Below are positions 7,884 through 16,173 of a stretch of 64,000 nucleotides of DNA, in pieces. Every line of letters begins with the position of its first letter. The first letter of the stretch is position 1. This DNA is from Xanthobacter dioxanivorans (GTDB taxonomy: Bacteria; Pseudomonadota; Alphaproteobacteria; Rhizobiales; Xanthobacteraceae). Both the position numbers and the translations under genes were made by a program. The DNA is taken from contig NZ_CP063362.1 of NCBI RefSeq assembly GCF_016807805.1, positions 1,240,001-1,304,000 on the forward strand, read 5' to 3'. Below the pieces are notes generated by a model. The model ran no database searches, had not been told where the DNA came from, and worked only from the letters and a program-made list of their open reading frames with translations.

Positions 7884-7990
7884 CGCGCCATGTCGCGTTT
7901 TTCCATTATAAGCCTCCTTACGCGCGCGTATCACGTGCGCGCGTGACGGGGCGTTATGCCGGATTTCGCGACACAACGCGTCACGCGTCA
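7874..7990 (+). other. Candidate replication origin: inverted pairs of 7-bp iterons
   Basis: TGACGCA-TGACGCG (7874-7887) faces CGCGTCA-CGCGTCA (7977-7990), so the two tandem pairs form an inverted arrangement about 90 bp apart with one mismatch in 14 bp. Between them lie an AT-richer tract (7898-7920), an 8-bp inverted repeat ACGCGCGC...GCGCGCGT (7920-7944) and another TGACG at 7944. The block sits right at the end of the primase-helicase gene, where P4-type elements carry their origin. No gene is visible from 7884 to 8118. Confidence 0.55.
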
Positions 7991-8118
7991 CGCTTCGTGG
8001 CGAAACTGTGGCAGGTCCTGCCCTTCGCGGGGCTTCCCGAGGTCGATATTCCGACCTCGCCTCGCACCGGAAATCCCCGGTTCGCTCGCGTCCTCCTCAT
8101 ACTGAGGACGACCTCTGC

Positions 8119-8352
8119 TCACACCGCCAGCCGCACCGGCATGCGCATCGACGCCGTAAACGTCTCGAATGCCTGCCACGCCCGCCGCTCCATCTCGGGC
8201 TCGTCCGCCGCCTCCATCACGTCGATCAGCGGCTCCGCGTGCTCGGCGAAGGTCTGCGCACGAAGGAAGTCCACGGCGTCGGGAATGGAGTGCAGGACGA
8301 TGGCCGAGCCGGCGGTGTGGACCTGCAGCGGGCGGATATGCGGGTTCTGCAT
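8119..8352 (-). CDS. DUF982-like small protein
   Basis: This 77-aa protein has a layout that fits the DUF982 family common in rhizobia. A short beta part (VHTAGSAIVLHSIPDAVDFL) precedes a helix with a late Arg/Ala segment (ERRAWQAFETFTASMRMP). Function is unknown for the family. It is transcribed against the replication operon. The ATG at 8352 is the only Met close to the conserved region; the frame extends to 8463 without a better start. Confidence 0.6.
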   Translation of the reverse strand: MQNPHIRPLQVHTAGSAIVLHSIPDAVDFLRAQTFAEHAEPLIDVMEAADEPEMERRAWQAFETFTASMRMPVRLAV

Positions 8353-8575
8353 GGTTTGGTTCTCCGGTTTCAGCGGCGCCCTTGATCGCTTTCTTACCGA
8401 TGAAACGCGTCCCCACTTTGGGGGACATGTGACAATTCCGGGGAACGCGGCCGTGGTCGTCATTTGTCGTCACACCCCAGCAACATCTGTGCCGGGGCCG
8501 CAGTGTCCAGTTTGGGCCACTAGGAATTGGAACGCGCCGAGGGGCTTTGCCCCGGCCTGCATCGGAGACCGAACC

Positions 8576-8986
8576 ATGTCGAACCCTCGCCCGTCGCTCC
8601 TTGCCACCCTTCTGCGCGCCGCCGCGGACTGGGCCGGCGCCCGCCATTGCGCGCCCAAGCGCGGGCGTGCCGAACGCCGCCGCCGGTATCGCCAGCGTCT
8701 CAAGGATCGGGCCGCTCTGTCCGACCTGTTCCGGAGCCGCTCGGGAGACTTCGCTGGGCAGGTGGTCGCCTTGCAGGATCTGGTCGTCAACCTGAATGCC
8801 GAGCGTGACCGTCTGCGCCAGCAGATCGCCCTTCACCATGAGCTGATGGAAGACCTCGGCCGGCGCAATGCCTGCCTTCTGGACCTCTGCGCCGCCTCCC
8901 AGCACGAGGCCGAGCACTGGAAGCGCTTCGTCGAAGGCGAGCGGGAGCGAGAGGCCGACCTTGCAGAGAAGCTTCAATTAAATTGA
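8576..8986 (+). CDS. Coiled-coil element protein of unknown function
   Basis: This 136-aa protein has a very basic N-terminal third (CAPKRGRAERRRRYRQRLKD) followed by a long predicted coiled coil (VVNLNAERDRLRQQIALHHE to the C-terminus). GGAG lies eight bases before the ATG. The basic head plus coiled coil suggests nucleic-acid binding as a dimer, but no family is recognised. The stop lies within the first of two CAATT-N-AATTG palindromes that precede the next gene. Confidence 0.6.
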   Translation: MSNPRPSLLATLLRAAADWAGARHCAPKRGRAERRRRYRQRLKDRAALSDLFRSRSGDFAGQVVALQDLVVNLNAERDRLRQQIALHHELMEDLGRRNACLLDLCAASQHEAEHWKRFVEGEREREADLAEKLQLN

Positions 8987-9051
8987 TGGGTTAGTCTCTA
9001 GTGGACTCCAGTGGACTTTGGCGAAATGTAATACATCAAACAATTCAATTG
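8975..9051 (+). promoter_or_regulatory. Two CAATTNAATTG-GATG motifs upstream of a small RHH-like gene
   Basis: CAATTAAATTGATG (8975-8988) and CAATTCAATTGATG (9041-9054) are direct copies of an 11-bp palindrome with a 3-bp extension, 66 bp apart. Between them AGTGGACT is repeated twice (8999-9006 and 9010-9017). The downstream gene encodes a possible ribbon-helix-helix protein, so autoregulation is plausible. Confidence 0.5.
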
Positions 9052-9110
9052 ATGACTGCGTAGTTAGATTACGCGAAGTGCGGTACTCTTCACCGACTGG
9101 AGATTTGAAG

Positions 9111-9317
9111 ATGTCCGCAACCCATATCGAGGTGATGAGCCTCCGAGGCCCGCAGGGCTTCAACGCGGCGATCAACGAAGCCGCAGCGCGGGAAAGCCTC
9201 AGGCCGAGCGATTTCGTCCGCCGCGCCATTCTGGAGCGCATCGAGCGTGCCGGCGTCACGCCCCCGGCCGTGAAGCCGTTCGCGCCCCGCCATTCCCCCG
9301 AGAATGGGGGGCTCTGA
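9111..9317 (+). CDS. Small ribbon-helix-helix-like protein
   Basis: This 68-aa protein fits a ribbon-helix-helix DNA-binding fold. A possible beta strand (THIEVMSLRGPQGF) is followed by two helices (AAINEAAARESLRPSDFVRR then AILERIERAG), where R-P-S-D-F-V-R-R-A-I is the typical second-helix pattern. The tail is proline-rich. The ATG at 9111 has GGAG about seven bases upstream. Two palindromes upstream would be natural autoregulatory sites. It sits at the junction between the replication part and the virion-protein genes and might control the latter. Confidence 0.6.
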   Translation: MSATHIEVMSLRGPQGFNAAINEAAARESLRPSDFVRRAILERIERAGVTPPAVKPFAPRHSPENGGL

Positions 9318-9318
9318 C

Positions 9319-9972
9319 ATGGGCACGTTCGACAGCCTGTTCGGCAACCAGAACTCCGAGCGCGCGCAGCAGGCCACGATCAACGGCCTCATGGTGGGCT
9401 ACAACAAGGGCAACCGCGCACTCGACAAGGGCTTGGCGGACGCCACCGGCTATTACGACCGGTCGCTGACCGAGACCGATCCCTTGAAGCAGACGTACGG
9501 CAAGGGCGTGGACATGCGCGCCAATGCCCTTGGCCTGAACGGGACGGAAGGCTCACAGGCCGCGCTTCAGGCCTTCCAGGCGGGCCCGCAGTACCAGTGG
9601 AACATGGACAATACGCTCCAGGCCCTGGGGCGTTCGGCGGCAGCGGCGGGACGGCTGAATTCTGGCAATACCAGCCTTGATTTCATGAAGGCGGCCTATG
9701 GCTTGTCCAACGGCGCATGGAACGACTGGCTCGGCCAGCTCGGCAGCTACGACGGTCTCGCCTCCAACACGGCTCAGAGCCGGACCAATACCCTGCAAGG
9801 CCTCGGGAACCTCAATTACCAGACCGGGAACAACAAGGCCGACCTGGCGTGGAAGATGGGCCAGGGCATTGCTCAGGCCGGGGCCAATGCCGAGTCCTCG
9901 CGCGACGCCGGGCTCGGCGGACTGATCGGGGCCGGGCTGAACTATGCCACCGGCACCAAGCTTTTCGGGTGA
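9319..9972 (+). CDS. Putative phage virion/ejection protein, Gly/Asn/Ala-rich
   Basis: This 217-aa protein (FDSLFGNQNSERAQQATING at the N-terminus) has low complexity, is rich in Gly, Asn, Ala and Gln, lacks Cys, and has amphipathic helices and a hydrophobic C-terminus (GLGGLIGAGLNYATGTKLFG). Such composition is typical of internal virion or DNA-ejection proteins of podovirus-like phages, and of the gene order small-medium-very large seen here with the next two genes. The family is not recognised precisely. The start at 9319 follows the previous stop by one base; ATG 9304 lies inside the previous gene. Confidence 0.55.
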   Translation: MGTFDSLFGNQNSERAQQATINGLMVGYNKGNRALDKGLADATGYYDRSLTETDPLKQTYGKGVDMRANALGLNGTEGSQAALQAFQAGPQYQWNMDNTLQALGRSAAAAGRLNSGNTSLDFMKAAYGLSNGAWNDWLGQLGSYDGLASNTAQSRTNTLQGLGNLNYQTGNNKADLAWKMGQGIAQAGANAESSRDAGLGGLIGAGLNYATGTKLFG

Positions 9973-9976
9973 CACC

Positions 9977-11188
9977 ATGGTCGACTTCAGCACCCCGAAC
10001 ATTCAGGCTCGGCCGCTCGTTTCCCTTGGCGGCATGGCCATCTCGGATGCAATTTCCCGCATCCCGGCGAACCAGCAGGCAGCGTGGGAGAACCAGCAGG
10101 CTCGCCAGCTTGCCGACACCCGTCGCTCCACCCTAGCGGGGCTGGGCACCACACCTTCAGGGGAGCCCGACTATGCCGGCGCTTCCCTACGCCTCGCGCA
10201 AGGCGGCGACCTCCAGGGCGCGCAGTCGTTCGCCACGCTGGCCATGGCGCAGGGGCGGCAGGGCTACCAGCAGAAGCAGGACAGCATTCAAAACGATTTC
10301 GAGCGCCAGAAGCTCGACATCATGCGGCAGCGGGCCGGCAACGGCGAGGCGCCGAAATACGGTGTCGCGCCGCAATACGGCGTGGATGCGAACGGCAATC
10401 CCGTGATCCTGCAACTGGGCAGCAACGGCACGGTGACGCAGCCGAAACTTCCGGCCGGGGTGAGTCTGTCCAACAAGCCGATCCAGATGGACGCCGGCAC
10501 CCATTTCGTCCTGATCGACCCCATCACCCGCCAGACGGTTGGCACTGTGCCGAAGGACGTGGCGGGCGCCGCGCAGCAGAAGGCCGTGGGCACCGCCGCA
10601 GGTCAGGCGCAGGCGCAGTTCCCCGGTGCGGAGGGTATGGCGAGCCAGATCGGCCAGCACGTGAACGACCTGGCGAATGACCCCTACCTGCCGAGCATGG
10701 TGGGGCCGCTCGCATCTCGCCTGCCGAACGTGTCGGCCGACGCCGCGCGCGTGCAGGCGCGCATGGACCAGCTCAAGGGAGGCGTATTCCTCCAAGGGTA
10801 CAACATGCTCAAGGGCGGCGGCGCCATCACGGAAGTGGAAGGCCTCAAGGCCGAGAACGCCATGGCTCGCCTGAGCGCCGCGCAGAACCTCCAGGATTAC
10901 AAGGCGGCTCTCGGCGAGTTCCGCGATGCTCTCACTACCGGCCTAACCAAACTGCGGGCGCAGGGCGCGATGGTGCCAGGCGGCCAGGCACAGGGCAGTG
11001 CTCCCGCCCCCGGACAGAGCGGCGGCCAGTACGCCCCCGGCGGGATGCAGCCGGGCCCGTCCGCCCGACCTCAGGGAGGTGGAGGCGACCCGCTTGCGCA
11101 GGCTCGTGCGGCCATCGCCCGCGGCGCCAATCGTGACGCTGTAATCCAGCGTCTTCAGCAGATGGGCGTAAACCCGGCGGGGCTTTGA
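9977..11188 (+). CDS. Putative phage internal virion protein
   Basis: This 403-aa protein starts MVDFSTPNIQARPLVSLGG. Its middle is Gln- and Ala-rich, with a long helical segment around residues 205-330 and a disordered Pro/Gly/Gln tail (residues 345-380) before a short helix (DAVIQRLQQMGVNPAGL). It is followed after 3 bp by the 1190-aa gene and is probably co-translated with it. By size, order and composition it resembles the second of three ejection proteins in podovirus-like genomes; this is inference. In-frame ATG 9944 overlaps the previous gene and is not preferred. Confidence 0.55.
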   Translation: MVDFSTPNIQARPLVSLGGMAISDAISRIPANQQAAWENQQARQLADTRRSTLAGLGTTPSGEPDYAGASLRLAQGGDLQGAQSFATLAMAQGRQGYQQKQDSIQNDFERQKLDIMRQRAGNGEAPKYGVAPQYGVDANGNPVILQLGSNGTVTQPKLPAGVSLSNKPIQMDAGTHFVLIDPITRQTVGTVPKDVAGAAQQKAVGTAAGQAQAQFPGAEGMASQIGQHVNDLANDPYLPSMVGPLASRLPNVSADAARVQARMDQLKGGVFLQGYNMLKGGGAITEVEGLKAENAMARLSAAQNLQDYKAALGEFRDALTTGLTKLRAQGAMVPGGQAQGSAPAPGQSGGQYAPGGMQPGPSARPQGGGGDPLAQARAAIARGANRDAVIQRLQQMGVNPAGL

Positions 11189-11191
11189 ACC

Positions 11192-14100
11192 ATGCAAGGT
11201 GCCTTCGACGACCTCATCCCCTCCAGCCCCGCGCCGCGCATCACCACCTATTCGCCGCAGCGCGGCGGGGATCGGATGGAGGGCGGATATGAGGCGGCGC
11301 GGCCGGGACCGGACGGGCAGGCCGTCGTGCGCACGCTGGAAGACTTCCGCACGGGGCAGGCGCCCTATGTGACCATTGCCGGCAACCCCGCGCTCTATGG
11401 GCGCTCCTACACCATTCCGGAGGTGAGCTATCAGGCCGGCGGGCAGCGCCACGTGCTGCGCGACGTGCCCGTCGTGGTGCACGACACCGGCGGCGCGTTC
11501 CGCAATGCCCCGGAAGGCCGGTTCGACGTGCCTGTGGGGCGCGACCTCGCCCCGGCCGACACCAATCAGGGCTTGAGCGGCGTTCAGTTCGTGCCGCGGC
11601 AGGGTGGCGCCATGGCCTATTCGGATCAGCCCATGCTTCCCGCGGGCGCACAGGCCATCGAGGGGGCCATGCAACCCGGCGCGGGGCCGTCGGGTCTGTT
11701 CGATGATCTGATCCCCCCGGCTCGCCAGGCCAGCGCCGGCCTGTTCGACGACCTCATTCCGAGCCAATCCCAGCAGCCCGCCCCTTCCGGCGTCTGGAAT
11801 AACCTGACGGCCGGTGCGAACGAAGCCATCTATTCGACCTTGGGCGCGCCGGTGGATGCCGCCACTTGGCTCACCAACAAGGCCGTGCAGGGTATCAACG
11901 CCGCGACGGGTGCGGAACTGCCGCAGGCTCGCCCCAACCTGCCGGGCTCCAGCCAGTGGCTCGCGGGCGTCGGCGAGGCTGTTGGCGTGAACGACCCTGC
12001 CAAGGTGCAGGCCGGCAGCATGGGCGAGAAGCTGGCACGCGCCGCTGGCGCCGGTGCTGGTGGCATGCTTGCGCCTGAGGCTATGCTGGGCGGCTTGAAC
12101 CGCGCCGGTGTGGTCGGTGAAGGCGCCATGAACACACTCGGGCAGGTCTTCGGCCGCTCGGCCTCGGTCGGCGATGCCGCGGTAAACGCTGGCGTCGGCG
12201 CCGCGGCTGGTGTCGGCGGGCAGATGGCGGGACAGGTTGTTCCCGAACCGTGGAAGCCGCTTGCGGAGACGGTCGGCGGCATGGCCGGGGCCGGCGTGGG
12301 TGTCGGTGCCGTGGCGGCCGGGCGCGGCGCGGCTGGCCTGCCGCAGGCGTGGCGCGACTTCCGTCTGTCCGATCCGGCGACACAGGAGCGCGTGGCCGGT
12401 GAGCGCCTTCAGCAGTGGGCGACCGACCCCGCCGCGGTGCGCGATACGCTGGACGCGGCGGCGGCATCTAAGCAGGTCGGCATGCCGACCGAGCCCGGCG
12501 CCGTGGCCCGCAATCTGGTGGCCGGCTCCGAGCCCACGACCTTCCAGTTGACGGGCGACATGGGCCTTGGCGCGCTTGAGCGCACGAGCGCGGCGCAGAA
12601 CCCGGCCGAGTTCATGCAGCGCAGGGCGGACCAGAACACGGCCCGCGTCGGCGCGCTGGAGGCGATCCAGCCCAAGGGCGCGCCGGAGCAGGTGGTGGGC
12701 GTGCTGCGGCAGAACCTCGCCGCGTTGGACCAGCAGACCGGGCAGGCGCTGGAAGCCGCGACCGCCACGGCCCGGCAGGCCACGGGCAGGTTGGGCGGCG
12801 AGGGTGCGCCGGAAGCCTATGGCGGCGCGATCCGCCAGAGCATCATGGACGCCCGCAGCGTGGCCAAGGAGCGCGAGCGCGCCCTGTGGCAGGCTGTGGA
12901 CCCCAATGGAGACTTGAACCTTCCGGCGACGGGCGTGCGTGACACGGCCCGGACCATCGTGAAGGGGCTGGAGAAGTCCGCCGCGCCGTTGGCCGGCGAG
13001 GAGCGCGCCACCATCGTCACCGCCCTGAAGTATCCCGATGTGGTGCCGTTCCGCGAGATGACGGCGCTCCGCAGCCGGGTCTCGGACGCCATGCGTCAGG
13101 AGATGATGACGAACGGGCAGTCCCGCGTGTATGCTCGCCTGTCGCAGCTTCGCGGTGCCATCGAGCGTGATATTGAGAACGCCGTGGCCGCGAAAGCGGA
13201 GATGGAACAGCAGGCGGTGCAGGCCGGCGCGATGTCCGAAGAGGACACGATGGCGGCGGCAATCGCGCAGCTCCAGCGGGACCAACAGGCTTGGTATGAG
13301 CGACGCGCCTCCGAGACGTCCATGGGGCAAGGCGTTGCAGAAGGTGGTGGCGGAAATGCCGCCTTCGGACCGGGCCGAGTTCATCCAACACCTGGAGGCC
13401 AAGTACCGGGCGGAGGGGGATTTCGCGATGCTCCGCGAGATCAAGGCGTACAAAGCCCTGGCATCTTCCCCGCCGATCTCCAGCCCAATTTCGATGAAGG
13501 CGCCGCAGGACGATTGAAGGCTGCGTCCGAGGCGACGAAGCAGCGGGCTCAGACCTTCGACAGCGGCCGGGTGGGCGGCGCCATCAAGCGCTCCGGCTCC
13601 ACCGGCCCTTTCCAGATGGAAGCCTCTGTCGTTCCCGGCCGGTTCTTCGTGGCCGGCCCGCGCGGGTTCGAGGCCATGCAGTCGCTGCGCAACGCCTCTC
13701 CCGGCGCGATGGCGCAGGTCCGGGAATATGCCATCAGCACGCTCCGCAAGGCCGCGCAGAGCCCCCTCGACGGCACGCTTGACCCCGCCAAGGTGCAGGC
13801 GTGGCGCCAGAAGCACGCCGACGCCCTTCGTGCCATCCCCGAGGTGGACCGCATGCTTGCCGACCCGGTGCAGGCGTCGGAGACGCTCGCGCGGCTCGCC
13901 ACGGCCCGCAAGGAGCAGATGGACGCCTTCCAGCAGGGCGCCGTCGCTCGGCTGCTCAACGTGGAAGACCCGGCCGACGTGTCCAAGATCATCGGCGGCA
14001 TCTTCTCGCGGCAGGACGCCGTGCAGCAGATGGCCCGCCTCGCCCGCGAGACAGCAGGGAATGATGAAGCGCGGCAGGGCCTGCGCAGGGCGGTGGCGGA

Positions 14101-14764
14101 TTTTATCGAGAAGCGCTTCATCTCGAACACAGAGGCGGCCACGAGCGAAGAGGGCCTGATCCGGGCGGACAAATTCCAGGAGTTTGTGAAGCAGTCCGTT
14201 CCGGCGCTGAAGCATGTGCTGTCCGGCCCGGAAATCATGGTGCTCCACGCCATCGCGGCGGACCTGAAGCGGGCAAACCGCTCCGTCACGGCGGTGAAAC
14301 TGCCTGGCGGGTCGAACTCGGTGCAGGACGCGCTAAGCGTCGGGAAGGCGAACAGCGCGCAAAGCTGGCTATCCCGCATCCTGTCGCCGGGCGCGCTCGC
14401 CAGTGCTGGCGCGGCGGCGGGGAGCGTGGTAGGCGGCGCGCTGGGTGCTGCGGCCGGCGGAGCGGGGGGCGCTCACTTCGGGCGCGTCATCGAGGCGATG
14501 CGGCAGGCCGGCCTTCAGAGCGTGGACCAGATCGTCACCGACGCGATGCTCAATCCCGAACGTGCCCGTGCCCTGCTGGCGCAGGTGAAGGGCGAACCCA
14601 CCACGGGGCAGGCCATCAGCCTTGCCCGGGTCTACATGCGCGCCGCCGTGGCGGCAGATGCGGATGCCCCGGAAGACAGCGGCACCCGACGCCAGTCCAA
14701 CGCCCCGAACCCGCCCCAAGCCGCCCCCGCGGTGCAGCGCTCGTTTGGCGATTTGATCCGGTAG
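11192..14764 (+). CDS. Giant internal virion/ejection-like protein with FDDLIP repeats and 3D-like domain
   Basis: This is a 1190-aa protein. Residues about 15-130 look like a 3D/double-psi-barrel domain: ITTYSPQRGGDRMEGGYEAA, LYGRSYTIPEV and VVVHDTGGAF..GRFDVPVGRD provide the three Asp positions seen in murein-cleaving 3D domains. The peptide FDDLIP occurs at the very N-terminus and twice more near residues 170-190, and the protein ends SFGDLIR, so a short linear motif is repeated at both ends. The rest is helical and Ala/Gln-rich, with Gly/Ala-rich hydrophobic stretches at about 280-400 and 1070-1100 that could insert into a membrane. Together this fits a DNA-ejection protein that locally opens the wall and forms a channel. 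No capsid genes accompany it. Confidence 0.6.
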   Translation: MQGAFDDLIPSSPAPRITTYSPQRGGDRMEGGYEAARPGPDGQAVVRTLEDFRTGQAPYVTIAGNPALYGRSYTIPEVSYQAGGQRHVLRDVPVVVHDTGGAFRNAPEGRFDVPVGRDLAPADTNQGLSGVQFVPRQGGAMAYSDQPMLPAGAQAIEGAMQPGAGPSGLFDDLIPPARQASAGLFDDLIPSQSQQPAPSGVWNNLTAGANEAIYSTLGAPVDAATWLTNKAVQGINAATGAELPQARPNLPGSSQWLAGVGEAVGVNDPAKVQAGSMGEKLARAAGAGAGGMLAPEAMLGGLNRAGVVGEGAMNTLGQVFGRSASVGDAAVNAGVGAAAGVGGQMAGQVVPEPWKPLAETVGGMAGAGVGVGAVAAGRGAAGLPQAWRDFRLSDPATQERVAGERLQQWATDPAAVRDTLDAAAASKQVGMPTEPGAVARNLVAGSEPTTFQLTGDMGLGALERTSAAQNPAEFMQRRADQNTARVGALEAIQPKGAPEQVVGVLRQNLAALDQQTGQALEAATATARQATGRLGGEGAPEAYGGAIRQSIMDARSVAKERERALWQAVDPNGDLNLPATGVRDTARTIVKGLEKSAAPLAGEERATIVTALKYPDVVPFREMTALRSRVSDAMRQEMMTNGQSRVYARLSQLRGAIERDIENAVAAKAEMEQQAVQAGAMSEEDTMAAAIAQLQRDQQAWYERRASETSMGQGVAEGGGGNAAFGPGRVHPTPGGQVPGGGGFRDAPRDQGVQSPGIFPADLQPNFDEGAAGRLKAASEATKQRAQTFDSGRVGGAIKRSGSTGPFQMEASVVPGRFFVAGPRGFEAMQSLRNASPGAMAQVREYAISTLRKAAQSPLDGTLDPAKVQAWRQKHADALRAIPEVDRMLADPVQASETLARLATARKEQMDAFQQGAVARLLNVEDPADVSKIIGGIFSRQDAVQQMARLARETAGNDEARQGLRRAVADFIEKRFISNTEAATSEEGLIRADKFQEFVKQSVPALKHVLSGPEIMVLHAIAADLKRANRSVTAVKLPGGSNSVQDALSVGKANSAQSWLSRILSPGALASAGAAAGSVVGGALGAAAGGAGGAHFGRVIEAMRQAGLQSVDQIVTDAMLNPERARALLAQVKGEPTTGQAISLARVYMRAAVAADADAPEDSGTRRQSNAPNPPQAAPAVQRSFGDLIR

Positions 14765-14775
14765 GACGAAGCACG

Positions 14776-15120
14776 ATGGATGACGAAAAGGATCAGGAGC
14801 GCCGGCACCGCAACGAGCGGGGCCAGTTTGTGACGGGCCATGCCTCGCTCGGCGGACGCCCCAAGGGCTCCCGGAACCGACTGGGCGAGGAGTTCCTCGA
14901 GCGGCTCTATGCCGACTTCGCGGAACATGGGCCGGATGCCATCGCCCGCGTCCGCGAGGAAAAGCCGGACCAGTACCTGCGCGTGATCGCCTCGCTCCTG
15001 CCCAAGGAGGTGAAGGTGTCGACCGAGGCCGACCTCTCAGACGAGGAACTGGACCGCCGCATCCGCCAGCTTGCGGCGGCGCTCGACCTCACGTTCGGCG
15101 AGGGCGGGGTGGTGCATTGA
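14776..15120 (+). CDS. DUF5681-like protein, possible small terminase-related
   Basis: This 114-aa protein has the N-terminal motif RGQFVTGHASLGGRPKGSRN, typical of DUF5681 proteins that are found next to phage terminases in alphaproteobacteria. A helical part with YLRVIASLLPKEVKV follows, then an acidic C-terminal helix (DLSDEELDRRIRQLAAALDL). The G-G-R-P-K-G-S-R-N segment resembles a short basic DNA-binding loop. Eleven bases separate it from the giant gene upstream. No large terminase follows; instead the sequence changes character at about 15.18 kb. Confidence 0.65.
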   Translation: MDDEKDQERRHRNERGQFVTGHASLGGRPKGSRNRLGEEFLERLYADFAEHGPDAIARVREEKPDQYLRVIASLLPKEVKVSTEADLSDEELDRRIRQLAAALDLTFGEGGVVH

Positions 15121-15128
15121 GGGGTGGC

Positions 15129-15377
15129 ATGAAAGGCCGCAAAGGCCAACGCGACGCTCCCGGCACCCCGGAACGACAAACCTTTAGACTACGACTAGTT
15201 TATACAGTCGACTTTTTGCACCCACTTTTTCTACGGCGTCGAAAACAGACTCGGCAAATAGATACGACTTCGCCATGCTTACGCGAAACTCTCCAGTTGA
15301 AAACATATCATGAAATCTGTCCGCATCGCTCTTTTCGACAAGAAATTCAATATATCCACGGATTATCGACTCTATAG
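15129..15377 (+). pseudogene. Possible truncated phage gene start at the cargo junction
   Basis: An ATG at 15129 with GAGGGG upstream begins MKGRKGQRDAPGTPERQTF in the same codon style as the preceding phage genes. After about 17 codons the composition changes abruptly to lower-GC DNA, and the frame only runs on antisense to the nucleotidyltransferase gene. I read this as the 5' stub of a phage gene cut off by arrival of the cargo. MKGRK is reminiscent of small-terminase starts, but that is too short to call. Confidence 0.3.
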
Positions 15378-16173
15378 AGACGTGAGCGTCGGATAGGTCG
15401 GGGATGGAAAGCATCCACTCCAGCCGCTCCGTTGGAGACAAGGATACCATTTCACGCACGTCTGATGGAGCAACGGAGCCAAATAGTCTGTACTTTGCGA
15501 GAAGAAACATTATTCCCGAATAACAAGTGAGAAGCCTGCTATGCTTGAGGGTATAATTTTTCTTGCGTCTCTTTATATTCTTTTCTTCCGGCTCTTTTTC
15601 AGTTCTTGCTTCATAGTTTACGCACAGCGTGCGCCAAAGTCGCAATATGTCGTTTACCAAAAATGCCGGAATAAATTCATCTTTATGGTCTTCATAGTCA
15701 CGCCAGTAAGCTGCAATTACATCATCGATTATCTCTCGATAAACATCAACGCCAATTAATGGCTTGCTCTCCAAAAGCAAAAGCAGCCGTGCAGTAAATG
15801 TGTTTAAGGCATCATCTTCTGGCTTTCCGAGTTTATCCTTTATGTCTTTTATGGTGTAGTGCGATAAATATTGCCCATCACCGTCGAAGTCTTTAATGCC
15901 GAGCTCTCTGGTCGCCTTGATTAGGTCAGCTTTAAGGCATATCTCGTCCAGCTGACGCAGGCGGCTTTCTGGCTTTTTTGCGCTCTCGTCTTTTAGTTTG
16001 CTTACGATAAACAGGTCCAAATCACTGTCCGAGCCAGCCTCGCGCCTGCCGAACGACCCGGTGGAATAGACGCAGGCAGAGCCTCGAATTAATGCCTCTG
16101 CACTCCCAAGGTGACTGCGAAGGCTTTCCGTCCGATGGTCGGTATCTTTCCTGCGCGCAGCCAACTCGGACAT
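15184..16173 (-). CDS. Nucleotidyltransferase-fold protein paired with a DEDDh exonuclease
   Basis: This 329-aa protein has a nucleotidyltransferase core near the N-terminus. STGSFGRREAGSDSDLDLFI contains the GS-x10-D-x-D motif (G39, S40, D51, D53) that binds the metal and NTP in the pol-beta/DUF294 superfamily. From residue 120 it is a long helical domain (FIPAFLVNDILRLWRTLCVN, then a Lys/Arg-rich linker KNIKRRKKNYTLKHSR) that could bind RNA. The start at 16173 overlaps the exonuclease stop as TGATG, with AGGGG upstream, so the two genes are coupled. The in-frame upstream start at 16188 is inside the exonuclease. GC is well below the neighbours, a sign of transfer. The substrate is unknown: tRNA/RNA tailing, protein nucleotidylation and oligonucleotide synthesis are all possible. 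Confidence 0.75.
   Translation of the reverse strand: MSELAARRKDTDHRTESLRSHLGSAEALIRGSACVYSTGSFGRREAGSDSDLDLFIVSKLKDESAKKPESRLRQLDEICLKADLIKATRELGIKDFDGDGQYLSHYTIKDIKDKLGKPEDDALNTFTARLLLLLESKPLIGVDVYREIIDDVIAAYWRDYEDHKDEFIPAFLVNDILRLWRTLCVNYEARTEKEPEEKNIKRRKKNYTLKHSRLLTCYSGIMFLLAKYRLFGSVAPSDVREMVSLSPTERLEWMLSIPDLSDAHVSIESIIRGYIEFLVEKSDADRFHDMFSTGEFRVSMAKSYLFAESVFDAVEKVGAKSRLYKLVVV

Noticed and set aside
7880..8575. Plus-strand frame from 7880 reading into the coiled-coil gene
   Set aside because: It crosses the origin-like repeats and the antisense DUF982-like gene; the convincing start with a ribosome site is at 8576.
10943..14248. 1101-codon open frame on the minus strand
   Set aside because: It is opposite the giant phage protein, which has coherent domains and operon spacing; the reverse frame is a shadow.
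15184..16173. Reading the nucleotidyltransferase as a CBASS CD-NTase
   Set aside because: The motif spacing is general for the superfamily, no Cap2/Cap3 or typical CBASS effector is adjacent, and the C-terminal domain does not look like a CD-NTase. Left as unassigned.
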